From contig CACJUN010000003.1 in NCBI GenBank assembly GCA_902596665.1, positions 1 through 64,000 on the forward strand: a DNA stretch of 64,000 nt, given 5' to 3'. The DNA comes from an uncultured SAR86 cluster bacterium (GTDB lineage: Bacteria; Pseudomonadota; Gammaproteobacteria; Magnimaribacterales; AG-339-G14). The notes under the pieces were generated by a model, which searched no databases, was not told where the DNA came from, and saw only the letters and a program-made list of their open reading frames with translations. The position numbers and the translations under genes are program-made. Below are positions 1-8,814 of the stretch, in pieces (within the stretch, counting starts at the first letter, position 1; every line of letters begins with the position of its first letter).

Positions 1-1061
1 CATATGTAGGCAAAAAACGGAGCGAACATCACTACGAATAGTGGATTTGCGAATTGAGTCCAGCTAACAGGTGCTGTAAATGATCCAAAGGTTAGATCAA
101 CATAGTCTCTTGTAAAAATAGTCAAAGATCCGGCTGATTGATCGAATCCAGACCAAAAAGCTGCAGCACCTATGAACAATAATAGAAGCATCAAGACGTT
201 TCTTTTCTCTGCTGAGTTAAGTCCGGCAAAAAGGAAAAGGTAGGCAAAATAAACCATTGAAAGGATGACAAGGAAATCTCTAAATCTTTCAGCAAAAAAT
301 ACTGCATCAACCGACCACCACCCAAGAAGGCCTGAGAGGACTATTAAGGAAACTAACACAATGATCCCTAAAGAAATATTTCTGAGTTTAATTTTATATT
401 CGTCAGAATTAGGATTCGGATTCAAACCGGCTTCTCCAAGTTGGCCTCTAAAATAAATAAATTGGATTACTCCAAGAAGCATTCCAAATCCGGCCGCACC
501 AAATCCCCAATGCCATCCTACTTTTTCCCCTAACCATCCGCAGACTGCAAAACCAAGCATACTTCCGATGTTGATAGACATGTAGAAAATCGTAAAACCG
601 GAATCTCTTCTATCGTCGTTAGTCGAATAAAGTTGCCCAACAATCGATGATATATTGGGTTTAAGTAAACCTGTTCCAGCAGCAACTAAAATTAGCCCTA
701 GAATAAATGTTTGTTCTAATGGAATCGCTAAAGTGAAATGACCAAGCATTATGATCAAAGCCCCAAATAAAACCGCTCTTTGATAGCCCAATAGGTTATC
801 TGCTAACCAACCGCCTGGAAGAGCTAGGAAATAGACCATGCCTGCATAGATGCCGTAAATCGCATTTGCTTCTGCATTGGACCAATCTAAACCAGGATTG
901 CCAGTAACCCCTACAGTCATGTAGAGAACCAATAAACCACGCATCCCATAATAGGACATCCTTTCCCAAAGTTCGGTAAAAAAAAGTGTTCTTAAGCCTT
1001 TTGGATGACCAAAAAATCCGTGGTCGATCGAATCTGTATTTTCTGTATCTGGATTCATCAT
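1..1061 (-). CDS. POT-family proton-dependent peptide transporter (3' end cut by window edge)
   Basis: Inner-membrane symporter of the POT/PTR2 family, which imports di- and tripeptides with protons. About 353 residues are visible from a double ATG at 1061 (the second is at 1058); family members have roughly 450-500 residues, so the C-terminus lies beyond the left edge. The family signature ExxER (FTELWERMSYYG, residues about 28-39) sits just before the first membrane helix. A second PTR2 signature, FYMSINIGSMLG, follows near residue 180. Long hydrophobic segments alternate with short charged loops. It diverges from the RDD-domain gene across a 33-bp gap. The substrate range cannot be read from the sequence. 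Confidence 0.93.
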   Translation of the reverse strand, partial: MMNPDTENTDSIDHGFFGHPKGLRTLFFTELWERMSYYGMRGLLVLYMTVGVTGNPGLDWSNAEANAIYGIYAGMVYFLALPGGWLADNLLGYQRAVLFGALIIMLGHFTLAIPLEQTFILGLILVAAGTGLLKPNISSIVGQLYSTNDDRRDSGFTIFYMSINIGSMLGFAVCGWLGEKVGWHWGFGAAGFGMLLGVIQFIYFRGQLGEAGLNPNPNSDEYKIKLRNISLGIIVLVSLIVLSGLLGWWSVDAVFFAERFRDFLVILSMVYFAYLFLFAGLNSAEKRNVLMLLLLFIGAAAFWSGFDQSAGSLTIFTRDYVDLTFGSFTAPVSWTQFANPLFVVMFAPFFAYI

Positions 1062-1094
1062 AAATATAGGAATTTAAGATATCATAATTCTAGT

Positions 1095-1493
1095 ATGTTC
1101 TTTAGAAGATTATTGGCGTTATTTTATGACCTGCTTTTAATAGCAGGCATATTGCTCAGTTTCACCTTATTGATAGTTATCATTAACGGTGGTGCGATTT
1201 CATCTTTTCTAGGAGGCAACTTGATGCTTCTTTCGTATTTTTTAATTTCGTTTATTTTTTATGTTTATTTTTGGCATTTCAACGATGGACAAACCCTTGG
1301 AATGCAAGCTTGGAAAATAAAATTAGTTGCAGATGACAATCAAGCAATCTCTATAAAATCTATGCTTCAAAGGTTGGTGTTGGGCTTATTCTTTGGATCA
1401 ATAGTAGGTTTAAATTTTTTTGTGATTCTGTTTAGATCAGATAAAAGAAGTCTCAACGATATCTTCTCAAAGACCAGAATAGTTCGCTCTTAA
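1095..1493 (+). CDS. RDD-family small membrane protein
   Basis: A 132-residue membrane protein with the RDD domain: an Arg-Arg and an Asp in the first helix (RRLLALFYDLLL, residues 4-15), then NDGQTLGMQAWKIKLV in the middle and DKRSLNDIFSKT near the end. Three hydrophobic segments are visible. The reading frame is open upstream to 1005, but those 30 residues overlap the divergent transporter gene and are polar and unlike the family, so ATG 1095 is chosen. RDD proteins are mostly of unknown function; some are implicated in sodium or osmotic tolerance. Its stop codon overlaps the lptG stop (TTAA at 1490-1493). Confidence 0.82.
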   Translation: MFFRRLLALFYDLLLIAGILLSFTLLIVIINGGAISSFLGGNLMLLSYFLISFIFYVYFWHFNDGQTLGMQAWKIKLVADDNQAISIKSMLQRLVLGLFFGSIVGLNFFVILFRSDKRSLNDIFSKTRIVRS

Positions 1494-2509
1494 AGTCTTT
1501 TACTAAATAGAAAAATAAGACTTACGAGCCCAAGAAGAAAAATAAAAGTAGTTATAAGTGGGCTGAAGCCAAAAACGATGGAGACGTTCCCCGCTATTTT
1601 TTCTGTAAAGTTGAAAAATATGGTTAAAACCACCCCCGTAAGTACCTTATAAGTGATGGAATAATCTCTTAAGAATGCTTGGCAAAAGATAAGAGCTAAC
1701 AATACAAAAATTGAGACAGATATTGGTTGTATAACTTTTTTTAAAAACTGCCATAGAAATAAGTTCTTCTCTCTGGTGCTATCTGAAAATTTAAAATTCT
1801 GAAAAAGCAAAGATGGAGGCTGTCTGTTTAACTTAATGTATTTTGAAAGCTCAATTTTAGAAGGAGCTTTCCATATTTTTTGTATTTGATTATCGGAAGC
1901 TCTATCTTTAAAAAATGCTTCTTTTTGATCGAGCGAAAGATCAAACTCATCTTTTTTAAAAACTGAATCAATATCGCCTTTAGAGTTAAATTCATAAATT
2001 CTTAAATTATCAATTTTGTCGCTAGATATATCACCCAGGTAAATGAGTTCATTCTTTCTCGTTAACCACTGAGCTTTTTGCGCTTGCTGAGGATTTGTTT
2101 TATAAACTTCAGACATCAAATTTGAACTTGGAATAACAAATTCCCCTATCGTGAGCATTATTGATAAGAGGATAAATATTGGAAGAAGCATTGAAGAGAA
2201 GATTTGTTTGAAAGATTTTCCCAAAACCCTTATGGCAATCAGTTCTCCAGACTCTTGAAGTCTTCCGTATGAAACTATTGCGCCAATCAAACAGGCCAAA
2301 GGGACCACATCATAAATTCTTTTAGGCAGACTAAAAGCTAAAGAAATTATAAAAGATTCAAAATTCTGATAATCGGATATATTTTGTAACTCACCCACCG
2401 TCATTAGAATGAAATCAAGAGAAAAAAGGATCAGAAAAACCAAACCTATGCTTTTGAGGATTGAAAGCTGTATCAGCACACCAGTTATATCAAATAAACT
2501 CTTAAACAT
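1490..2509 (-). CDS. lptG: LPS export permease LptG
   Basis: One of two permease subunits of the LptB2FG transporter, which extracts lipopolysaccharide from the inner membrane and passes it to LptC and LptA. The 339 residues (about 360 in E. coli) show the YjgP/YjgQ layout: N-terminal membrane helices, a soluble periplasmic beta-jellyroll region at about 135-240, and three C-terminal helices. The segment GRLQESGELIAIRVLGKS (about 82-99) corresponds to the coupling region that contacts the LptB ATPase. It starts directly after the lptF stop with no gap, so the two are surely co-transcribed. It is assigned LptG rather than LptF by gene order and sequence character. Confidence 0.93.
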   Translation of the reverse strand: MFKSLFDITGVLIQLSILKSIGLVFLILFSLDFILMTVGELQNISDYQNFESFIISLAFSLPKRIYDVVPLACLIGAIVSYGRLQESGELIAIRVLGKSFKQIFSSMLLPIFILLSIMLTIGEFVIPSSNLMSEVYKTNPQQAQKAQWLTRKNELIYLGDISSDKIDNLRIYEFNSKGDIDSVFKKDEFDLSLDQKEAFFKDRASDNQIQKIWKAPSKIELSKYIKLNRQPPSLLFQNFKFSDSTREKNLFLWQFLKKVIQPISVSIFVLLALIFCQAFLRDYSITYKVLTGVVLTIFFNFTEKIAGNVSIVFGFSPLITTFIFLLGLVSLIFLFSKRL

Positions 2510-3676
2510 TTAGATTAAAAAGTAAAAAAACATATAAATTACAAAAGTCAGAAGAGCTAGATTGAATATTAATTGGAAGTTATTTATTGAAGTTACTCCA
2601 CTACTGTAAATATTTATGGGTGACTCTTTATTAAGAAAATAACTAAGGAAAATACCTGCCAAAAAAAATATGAAGTGAAAAGCAGCAAAAGAAATAGATG
2701 GATTGTACTCAGAAGATAGCGTCCAGTTTTGCAAACCTAAATAAATACCAAAATAAAGCAAAAAGAATAACGATCCGGTAATTAACGATACTGTGAAGCC
2801 AATTCTATGATTTGAAATTCCAAAATTGAGAGCAACGAAGGCACTCACAATAATTAATACAAAAATTGATAGCCTTTTAAAAAGTTCTGATTGTTCTCGA
2901 TTATTCTCTAAATTTGAGATCAAGCTAGTCATTGAAAGATGACTTAGATCGGTCGATGAGGTTTTAATTTTTCTGGGAAAAGTAAATTCTAGGTGCGAGA
3001 AGTTCATCAAAAAGTCTCCCTCCATCTCTAGGCCAACAATTTTCCCATTCTTAAAAGTTAATCTATTGGTAGATTTGTCAGCGGGTATAGAAGAAACCTG
3101 ATCTGCCGTTAAAATGATCTCCATATCCTCATGTTCAATTGATGCAAATATTTCACTGAATCCAAAATCAAAGTCATTAGATTCTTTGGCAAAAAAGGTA
3201 GTATTCACATCCTCAAAATAGGTAGGCTTGCCTGCCCCCATCATTTTGAATCTATCAGAGAAAGTTTGATTACTTGTAAGCTTGTACAAAGAGTCAAGAG
3301 AATAAGGAGAGACTATCAGAGATATAAATAGTGCAAAAAAAGACATTAACAGTATTGGTATTGCAAGGATTTTAAGAAAGTTACCGCTCTTTAACCCCAT
3401 CTGCCTCATGAAATTTATTTCATTGCTTGTGTTCATTCTTGCAATGCAAATTAAAGTTGAGAGGAAGATGCTCAAAGGGAGAATAATCTCAATAACACTT
3501 GGAATGTTAAAAAATATATAACCCAAGGCAATTTGTGGATACATATCTCCTCTGGCTGCAATCTCTAGGAAATCAATGCTTCTTAGAAAGAAAAAGGCTA
3601 AAAATAGTACTGAGAATATAACTAAAAAAGTCTGTAAGAAGCTTCTGATAATATACTTAGATATAATGCTGAACAT
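2510..3676 (-). CDS. lptF: LPS export permease LptF
   Basis: Partner permease of LptG in the inner-membrane LPS extraction complex. The 388-residue protein has N-terminal helices, with IARMNTSNEINFMRQMGLKS (about 79-98) as the LptB-coupling segment, a large periplasmic domain at about 125-265, and C-terminal helices followed by an extra hydrophobic tail. The gene is divergent from pepA, the same layout as in E. coli. No clear Shine-Dalgarno sequence precedes the ATG. The extra hydrophobic C-terminus beyond residue 350 makes it slightly longer than the E. coli protein. Confidence 0.94.
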   Translation of the reverse strand: MFSIISKYIIRSFLQTFLVIFSVLFLAFFFLRSIDFLEIAARGDMYPQIALGYIFFNIPSVIEIILPLSIFLSTLICIARMNTSNEINFMRQMGLKSGNFLKILAIPILLMSFFALFISLIVSPYSLDSLYKLTSNQTFSDRFKMMGAGKPTYFEDVNTTFFAKESNDFDFGFSEIFASIEHEDMEIILTADQVSSIPADKSTNRLTFKNGKIVGLEMEGDFLMNFSHLEFTFPRKIKTSSTDLSHLSMTSLISNLENNREQSELFKRLSIFVLIIVSAFVALNFGISNHRIGFTVSLITGSLFFLLYFGIYLGLQNWTLSSEYNPSISFAAFHFIFFLAGIFLSYFLNKESPINIYSSGVTSINNFQLIFNLALLTFVIYMFFYFLI

Positions 3677-3692
3677 TTTAATTTGTCTATGG

Positions 3693-3701
3693 TGATATTA
3701 T
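3693..3701 (+). promoter_or_regulatory. Probable extended -10 promoter for pepA
   Basis: TGATATTAT fits the extended -10 pattern TGnTATAAT with one mismatch. It lies 33 bp before the pepA ATG, giving a leader of about 27 nt that includes the Shine-Dalgarno site. No good -35 hexamer is seen, as is usual for extended -10 promoters. The same AT-rich core could also serve lptF on the other strand (GATAAT), but that is weaker. Confidence 0.4.
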
Positions 3702-3722
3702 CCCACAGAAATTTGGCTTACT

Positions 3723-3728
3723 AAGGAG
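3723..3728 (+). promoter_or_regulatory. Ribosome binding site of pepA
   Basis: AAGGAG lies 6 nt before the pepA ATG. It is one of the few strong Shine-Dalgarno sites in this window and fixes the pepA start. Confidence 0.7.
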
Positions 3729-3734
3729 TAATAA

Positions 3735-5240
3735 ATGACATCAAATTTAAAAATAAACCTATCTATAACTTCTCCAAATGAGATGCTTTCTGATAAAAAC
3801 GAAACTCTTATTATTGGTATTCAAGAGAACGGCAACTCTCAATCCAGTAAAAATATATTCAATAAGGCTTCTAAGGGCCTAATGAACACTTTGATAAAAA
3901 GAAAAGAATTCTCAGGAAAAGTTAATACTTCTTGTTATATCCCCGCCCTAGCGGATCAAAAAGATAAAAAGTTTTTCTTATTAGGTTTAGGTAATACGTC
4001 AGATAAATTCAAAGATGATGGTGCATCGAAGTTGATAACTAAGATTTGCACCTTAGCAAAAACTGCAAATACAAAAAAAGTTTCTTTGTTTCTTCCAGAA
4101 ATTAAATTTGAAAAAAGAGATTTTTCTTGGTTCTTGCAAAACCTTTCAATGCAATTGGAATCATCGACTTATAAATATATTTTTGATGGAAAAAAAGAAC
4201 AAAAAAATAATATTCTTACGTCCGTAAATTTACTTGTTAACTCCAAAAAGGATATTACCGATCTAAGAAAATCAATATCTATTGGGACTAACATAGGTGT
4301 TGGGATAAACAGAATGAAGGAGCTTGGCAATACTCCTGCAAATATTTGTACGCCCACTTACCTTGGAAATACAGCTAAAGAGCTTGGAAGAAAATATAAA
4401 AATCTATCTGTGAAAGTTCTAGGTGAAAAAGAAATGGAAAAGCTTGGAATGCATTGTCTTTTGTCTGTTGGAAATGGGAGTGTACAAGAATCTAAGTTCA
4501 TTATTATCGAGTACAAAGGTGGTAAAAAAACAGAACAACCGGAAGTTATTGTTGGAAAAGGTATAACTTTTGATACTGGCGGTATAAGTTTAAAACCAAG
4601 TCCAGCAATGGATGAAATGAAGTATGACATGAGTGGGGCTGCGAGCGTTCTAGGAACCATGGAGGCTATTGCTTTGATAAAACCAAAGTCTAATATCATT
4701 GGAGTAGTCGCTTCTGCTGAAAATATGCCTGGCAGCAAGGCAACCAAACCTGGAGATGTTGTTAAAACAATGTCTGGGCAAACTGTGGAGATACTTAATA
4801 CAGATGCAGAAGGACGATTAGTTCTTTGCGATGCACTCACCTATGTAGAAAGATTTAAACCTAAAAATGTCATAGATATAGCGACATTAACTGGAGCAGT
4901 GATAGTAGCTTTAGGTCATGTTGCTTCAGGTTTGATGAGTAATAATCAGAAATTAGCCGACAAAATAATAGATGCTGGTCATGCTTCAATGGACAAAGCA
5001 TGGCAATTGCCTCTATGGGATGAATATCAAGGTGATTTGGATAGTAATTTTGCTGATATAGCCAACATTGGTGGGCGAGCTGGAACAATTACTGCTGCGT
5101 GTTTCCTTTCAAGGTTTACTAAAAAGTATCCTTGGGCGCATCTTGATGTAGCTGGGACAGCTCATGGTTCTGGAAAAGCCAAAGCCTCTAGAGGAAGACC
5201 TGTTCCACTCTTAACTAATTACCTATTGTCTCAATCGTAA
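3735..5240 (+). CDS. pepA: Leucyl aminopeptidase PepA (M17)
   Basis: Cytosolic two-metal aminopeptidase that removes N-terminal residues from peptides. The 501-residue length matches E. coli PepA (503). The M17 catalytic domain is plain: VGKGITFDTGGISLKPS (about 273-289) carries the metal-binding Lys and Asp, KYDMSGAASV follows at about 297, and the signature NTDAEGRL is at about 355-362. In E. coli PepA also binds DNA, acting at cer sites and on carAB; whether that holds here cannot be seen. It heads an apparent pepA-holC-valS operon with a strong ribosome binding site. Large antisense open frames inside it are codon shadows. Confidence 0.97.
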   Translation: MTSNLKINLSITSPNEMLSDKNETLIIGIQENGNSQSSKNIFNKASKGLMNTLIKRKEFSGKVNTSCYIPALADQKDKKFFLLGLGNTSDKFKDDGASKLITKICTLAKTANTKKVSLFLPEIKFEKRDFSWFLQNLSMQLESSTYKYIFDGKKEQKNNILTSVNLLVNSKKDITDLRKSISIGTNIGVGINRMKELGNTPANICTPTYLGNTAKELGRKYKNLSVKVLGEKEMEKLGMHCLLSVGNGSVQESKFIIIEYKGGKKTEQPEVIVGKGITFDTGGISLKPSPAMDEMKYDMSGAASVLGTMEAIALIKPKSNIIGVVASAENMPGSKATKPGDVVKTMSGQTVEILNTDAEGRLVLCDALTYVERFKPKNVIDIATLTGAVIVALGHVASGLMSNNQKLADKIIDAGHASMDKAWQLPLWDEYQGDLDSNFADIANIGGRAGTITAACFLSRFTKKYPWAHLDVAGTAHGSGKAKASRGRPVPLLTNYLLSQS

Positions 5241-5243
5241 TTA

Positions 5244-5681
5244 ATGGAATTTTACAAGGCTGGAACTTCCTTAGACGAGGGAGAAAAGTTTTGCTGCCAG
5301 TTTACAAAAGACCTCTATTGGCAAAATATTGAATCTGACGAAAAAAATTATATTGTCATAAATTGTGAAGATCTAAATCAAGCAAAAAAATTAGATGACT
5401 TTCTGTGGGAAAATATTTCAGATATTTTTCTACCTCATAAAATCTGTAATGATTTAGATTCACCTGATGCTCCAATTTTGATTTCCTTCCCTGGAATAAA
5501 GCATCCTTGTAATAAAAATACTTATTTGATTAATTTGAACCCAAAATTGCCTTCGAATTTTCAAGATTTTAAATCCTCTTATCAATTGGTTATTGAAGAT
5601 GGCGGTGAATATCAAAAGATTGCGAGAGAGAGTTTTAAAGTTTGTTTAGAATACGGAATTAAACCAAACTATATTGGATAA
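5244..5681 (+). CDS. holC: DNA polymerase III chi subunit
   Basis: Chi is the accessory subunit of the clamp-loader complex that links psi (HolD) to single-strand binding protein. The 145 residues match the usual length (147 in E. coli). Family blocks are visible: LDDFLWENISDIFLPHKI (about 50-67), an API-L-ISFP strand, and a C-terminal helix QKIARESFKVCLEYGI (about 123-138). It lies between pepA and valS, the conserved gammaproteobacterial position, 3 bp after pepA and overlapping valS by 1 nt. The presence of chi makes the HolD-like gene at 13122-13391 more meaningful. Confidence 0.9.
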   Translation: MEFYKAGTSLDEGEKFCCQFTKDLYWQNIESDEKNYIVINCEDLNQAKKLDDFLWENISDIFLPHKICNDLDSPDAPILISFPGIKHPCNKNTYLINLNPKLPSNFQDFKSSYQLVIEDGGEYQKIARESFKVCLEYGIKPNYIG

Positions 5682-8419
5682 TGGATTCTAAATACCAACC
5701 CAAAAAAATTGAGAGATTGTGGTCTTCTAAATGGGAAGAATCTAAATTATTTTCACCAAGCTTAAAGAAAAATAGCAAAGCTTTCTCCATCATGCTTCCG
5801 CCCCCAAATGTGACAGGGGTTCTACACATGGGGCATGGCTTTCAAACATCTATCATGGACTCGATTTGTAGATACAAAAGAATGAATGGATACGATGTGT
5901 TATGGCAACCAGGTACAGATCATGCTGGCATATCAACAGAAATAGTCGTTGAAAGAAATCTTGAAAAGGAAAATAAAAGTAAAAATAAATTAGGGAGAGA
6001 TAGATTTATCAAGGAAGTCTGGAAGTGGAAAAGCAAGTCAGGAAATACCATCACAAGTCAATTAAGAAGGTTAGGTGCATCTTTAGACTGGGAAAATGAA
6101 GCTTTCACCATGGATGAAGATTATGCGCATATTGTAAGAAAAGTATTCATTGAACTTTATGAAAAAGGACTGATTTATAAGAAGAATAGATTGGTTAATT
6201 GGGATCCCAAAAATGAGACTGGCTTATCCGATTTAGAGGTAACTACGAGAGAAGAAAATGGGAATATTTGGCATATCAAATACGAAGTTGGAGATGGCTT
6301 TATTATTGTTGCTACAACTCGGCCTGAAACAATGTTTGGTGATCAGGCAATAGCTGTTCATCCCAAAGACAAAAGATATAAAAAATTAATAGGTTTAAAA
6401 GCAAAAATACCTTTTACCGATAAATATATCCCCATCATTGCTGATTCATACGTTGATAAAGATTTTGGTACTGGTTGTTTGAAGATCACTCCTGGTCATG
6501 ATTTTAATGATTATGAACTAGGCATAAAACATGGACTAGAACCTATAAATATTTTGAATCCTGATGGCACTTTGAATGCTGAAACTCCGGCCCCTTTCTC
6601 AGGCATGGATCGTTTTGATGCTAGGAGAGAAATTATTAAATCTTTAAAAGATATCCAGATGTTAGAGAGAATTGAACCGCATAAATTATCTATTCCAAGA
6701 GCAGAAAGATCCGACACGATACTAGAGCCTTACCTGACAGATCAATGGTATTTAAATACAGACCTTATTGGTAAGGAAGCCCTGAGTTTGGTCAAAAAAA
6801 AGTCAATCAATTTTATTCCTGATAATTGGAAAAAAACCTATTTCTCTTGGATGAATGAGCTTCAAGATTGGTGCATTAGTAGGCAATTGTGGTGGGGTCA
6901 TCAAATCCCAATCTGGTATGACCAAGATGGAGGTGAATATTGTGGAGAAAACGAGAAAGATATTAGAAAAAAATATAAATTAGATAAAAAAGTATCTTTG
7001 GTTCAAGATCAAGATGTTCTGGATACGTGGTTTTCTTCCTCTTTGTGGACTTTTGCTACCCTTGGTTGGCCTCAACAAACAAAAAGATTAGATAAGTATC
7101 ACCCTACCTCATTATTAGTGACTGGTTTCGACATCATCTTTTTTTGGGTTGCCCGGATGATAATGATGACTAAGCATTTCACAAAGGCAATACCGTTTAA
7201 AGAAATCTACATTACTGGGCTTATCAGAGATAGTGAAGGCCAAAAAATGTCTAAGTCAAAAGGAAATGTTCTTGATCCTTTGGATATTATTGATGGAATA
7301 AATTTAGAAGCTCTTATTTCAAAAAGAATTTCTGGTCTGTTAAATCCAGACGACGAGCAGAAGATAATCAAACAGACAAAGAAAGATTATCCTCAAGGAA
7401 TAAAAGCTCACGGTACTGATGCTTTGAGATTTACTTTTTTGTCTCTTGCTTCTGGAAGTAGAGATATTAATTTTGATATGAAGCGCGTAGAAGGTTATAG
7501 AAATTTTTGTAACAAACTATGGAATGCCTCTAGATTCATTGAATTAAATAAGCCAGCTAGTTTCAAAAAGACTAATCAATTTATAAAAACTCCCGAAGAT
7601 AAATGGATCGTGGAGAAATTAAATTACACGATAGTTTCTATGAATACGCATATGGATAATTATAGATTTGATTTAGCCACTCAAAGTGTTTACGAATTCG
7701 TATGGAATGATTTTTGTGATTGGTACATCGAGTTTTCAAAAAATCGACTTGATTCAGATAACATTAAGAAAAGCGAAGTAGATAGAATCATATCTGGTTT
7801 GCTGAATATTCTTGAGTCAATCTTAAAACTTTGTCATCCTTTTATGCCTTTTATTACAGAAGAAATTTGGAATCAGATTGCTTCCGGAAAAAAACAATCA
7901 TTCTTGTTAAATCAATCGTTTCCAAAAAAAGTAAGAATTTCAGGATCAAAATACAAAGAAATAGAAAATTTGAAAAACTCAATATCGTCAATAAGAAACA
8001 TGAAAGCTGAAATGGGTATTGCATCTTTAAAGCTTGAAGAGGTGTTTATATCGGGCAATAAAACTTCACTGAATTTTATTCTCGAAAACTCAGATCATTT
8101 AAAAAAACTTGCTGGAATAAAAGATTTAAAAGTATTAGAGATAGATAAACCTTGCGCCATAGTTGTTTCGCACGATCTCAAATTTCATATACCTTTTGAA
8201 GGAAACGTAGATCCAATATCAGAAAAATTAAGAAATGAGCAAAAATTACAGAAAGTAACCAAAAATTTGGCCAATATTGAAAATACTTTAAGCAACAAAA
8301 AGTTTATTTCAAGCGCTCCTAAAAGCCTTGTAAATGAGAGAAAACGTCAATATAAGCAGGCACTTAAAGAATCTAAGTCTATTCAATTACATTTAAAGAA
8401 CTTAAATAAACTTAACTAA
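5681..8419 (+). CDS. valS: Valyl-tRNA synthetase
   Basis: Class I synthetase that attaches valine to tRNA-Val. The 912 residues (951 in E. coli) show PPPNVTGVLHMGHG with the HIGH-type motif near residue 47. The CP1 editing domain contains TTRPETMFGDQAIAVHP (about 211-227). DVLDTWFSSSLW is near 444 and the second catalytic motif KMSKSKGN is at about 523-530. The C-terminus is a lysine-rich coiled coil typical of ValRS tRNA binding. No T-box or other leader is present because the gene overlaps holC by one base. Confidence 0.98.
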   Translation: MDSKYQPKKIERLWSSKWEESKLFSPSLKKNSKAFSIMLPPPNVTGVLHMGHGFQTSIMDSICRYKRMNGYDVLWQPGTDHAGISTEIVVERNLEKENKSKNKLGRDRFIKEVWKWKSKSGNTITSQLRRLGASLDWENEAFTMDEDYAHIVRKVFIELYEKGLIYKKNRLVNWDPKNETGLSDLEVTTREENGNIWHIKYEVGDGFIIVATTRPETMFGDQAIAVHPKDKRYKKLIGLKAKIPFTDKYIPIIADSYVDKDFGTGCLKITPGHDFNDYELGIKHGLEPINILNPDGTLNAETPAPFSGMDRFDARREIIKSLKDIQMLERIEPHKLSIPRAERSDTILEPYLTDQWYLNTDLIGKEALSLVKKKSINFIPDNWKKTYFSWMNELQDWCISRQLWWGHQIPIWYDQDGGEYCGENEKDIRKKYKLDKKVSLVQDQDVLDTWFSSSLWTFATLGWPQQTKRLDKYHPTSLLVTGFDIIFFWVARMIMMTKHFTKAIPFKEIYITGLIRDSEGQKMSKSKGNVLDPLDIIDGINLEALISKRISGLLNPDDEQKIIKQTKKDYPQGIKAHGTDALRFTFLSLASGSRDINFDMKRVEGYRNFCNKLWNASRFIELNKPASFKKTNQFIKTPEDKWIVEKLNYTIVSMNTHMDNYRFDLATQSVYEFVWNDFCDWYIEFSKNRLDSDNIKKSEVDRIISGLLNILESILKLCHPFMPFITEEIWNQIASGKKQSFLLNQSFPKKVRISGSKYKEIENLKNSISSIRNMKAEMGIASLKLEEVFISGNKTSLNFILENSDHLKKLAGIKDLKVLEIDKPCAIVVSHDLKFHIPFEGNVDPISEKLRNEQKLQKVTKNLANIENTLSNKKFISSAPKSLVNERKRQYKQALKESKSIQLHLKNLNKLN

Positions 8420-8436
8420 TCCTTTAATATAATTGG

Positions 8437-8814
8437 ATGTGGTTACGCGGACTCACAACTTCAGCAATCATTTCTCTCTTAGCTACTTTTCTAGTTTTTA
8501 ACTTCCCTCAATTTTTTTTCTCATTCGGACCTATGTTTTTGGTTCTGTTGATGTCAACTTTTATCTCCAGTATGGCGATAGTCTATGGAAGACAAATTAC
8601 TAGGAGGTTGAAAAGAGAAAAAGGAGCAATCAAATGGTTTGATCCTAGCAAAGGTTACGGTTTTGTTGAGAGAGATAAAGGTGGTGATCTTTTTGTTCAT
8701 TTTGCTTCGGTAAATGAAAGTGATAGAAAATTATTAAAAGAAAGTACTAGAGTAAGCTTTACCGTTACCAATGGTGCAAGAGGACCCCAGGCAGAACAAG
8801 TCAAAATTATCTAG
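8437..8814 (+). CDS. Membrane-anchored cold-shock-domain protein
   Basis: A 125-residue protein with two hydrophobic segments (about 7-24 and 29-49), a short basic linker (RRLKREK, 56-62) and a full cold-shock domain to the end. The domain has both nucleic-acid-binding motifs: KGYGFVER (RNP1, 72-79) and DLFVHF (RNP2, 84-89), after GAIKWFDPSKG. By the positive-inside rule the domain should face the cytoplasm, where it could bind RNA or single-stranded DNA next to the membrane. It lies 17 bp after valS on the same strand and shares a CTAG stop with the gene behind. No Shine-Dalgarno sequence is seen, and the function is unknown. Confidence 0.85.
   Translation: MWLRGLTTSAIISLLATFLVFNFPQFFFSFGPMFLVLLMSTFISSMAIVYGRQITRRLKREKGAIKWFDPSKGYGFVERDKGGDLFVHFASVNESDRKLLKESTRVSFTVTNGARGPQAEQVKII

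Noticed and set aside
1005-1094. N-terminal extension of the RDD protein
   Set aside because: It overlaps the divergent transporter gene, is not hydrophobic, and is not part of the RDD family; ATG 1095 fits.
4358-4840. 160-residue open frame antisense to pepA
   Set aside because: It lies wholly inside the well-matched pepA gene, has no start signal or family features, and mirrors the codon pattern of the sense gene. The antisense frames at 4169-4357 and 4870-5088 are the same kind of shadow.
8428-8433. Perfect TATAAT just before the cold-shock-domain gene
   Set aside because: It ends only 3 bp before the ATG, so transcription would begin inside the coding sequence. The gene is more likely read through from valS.
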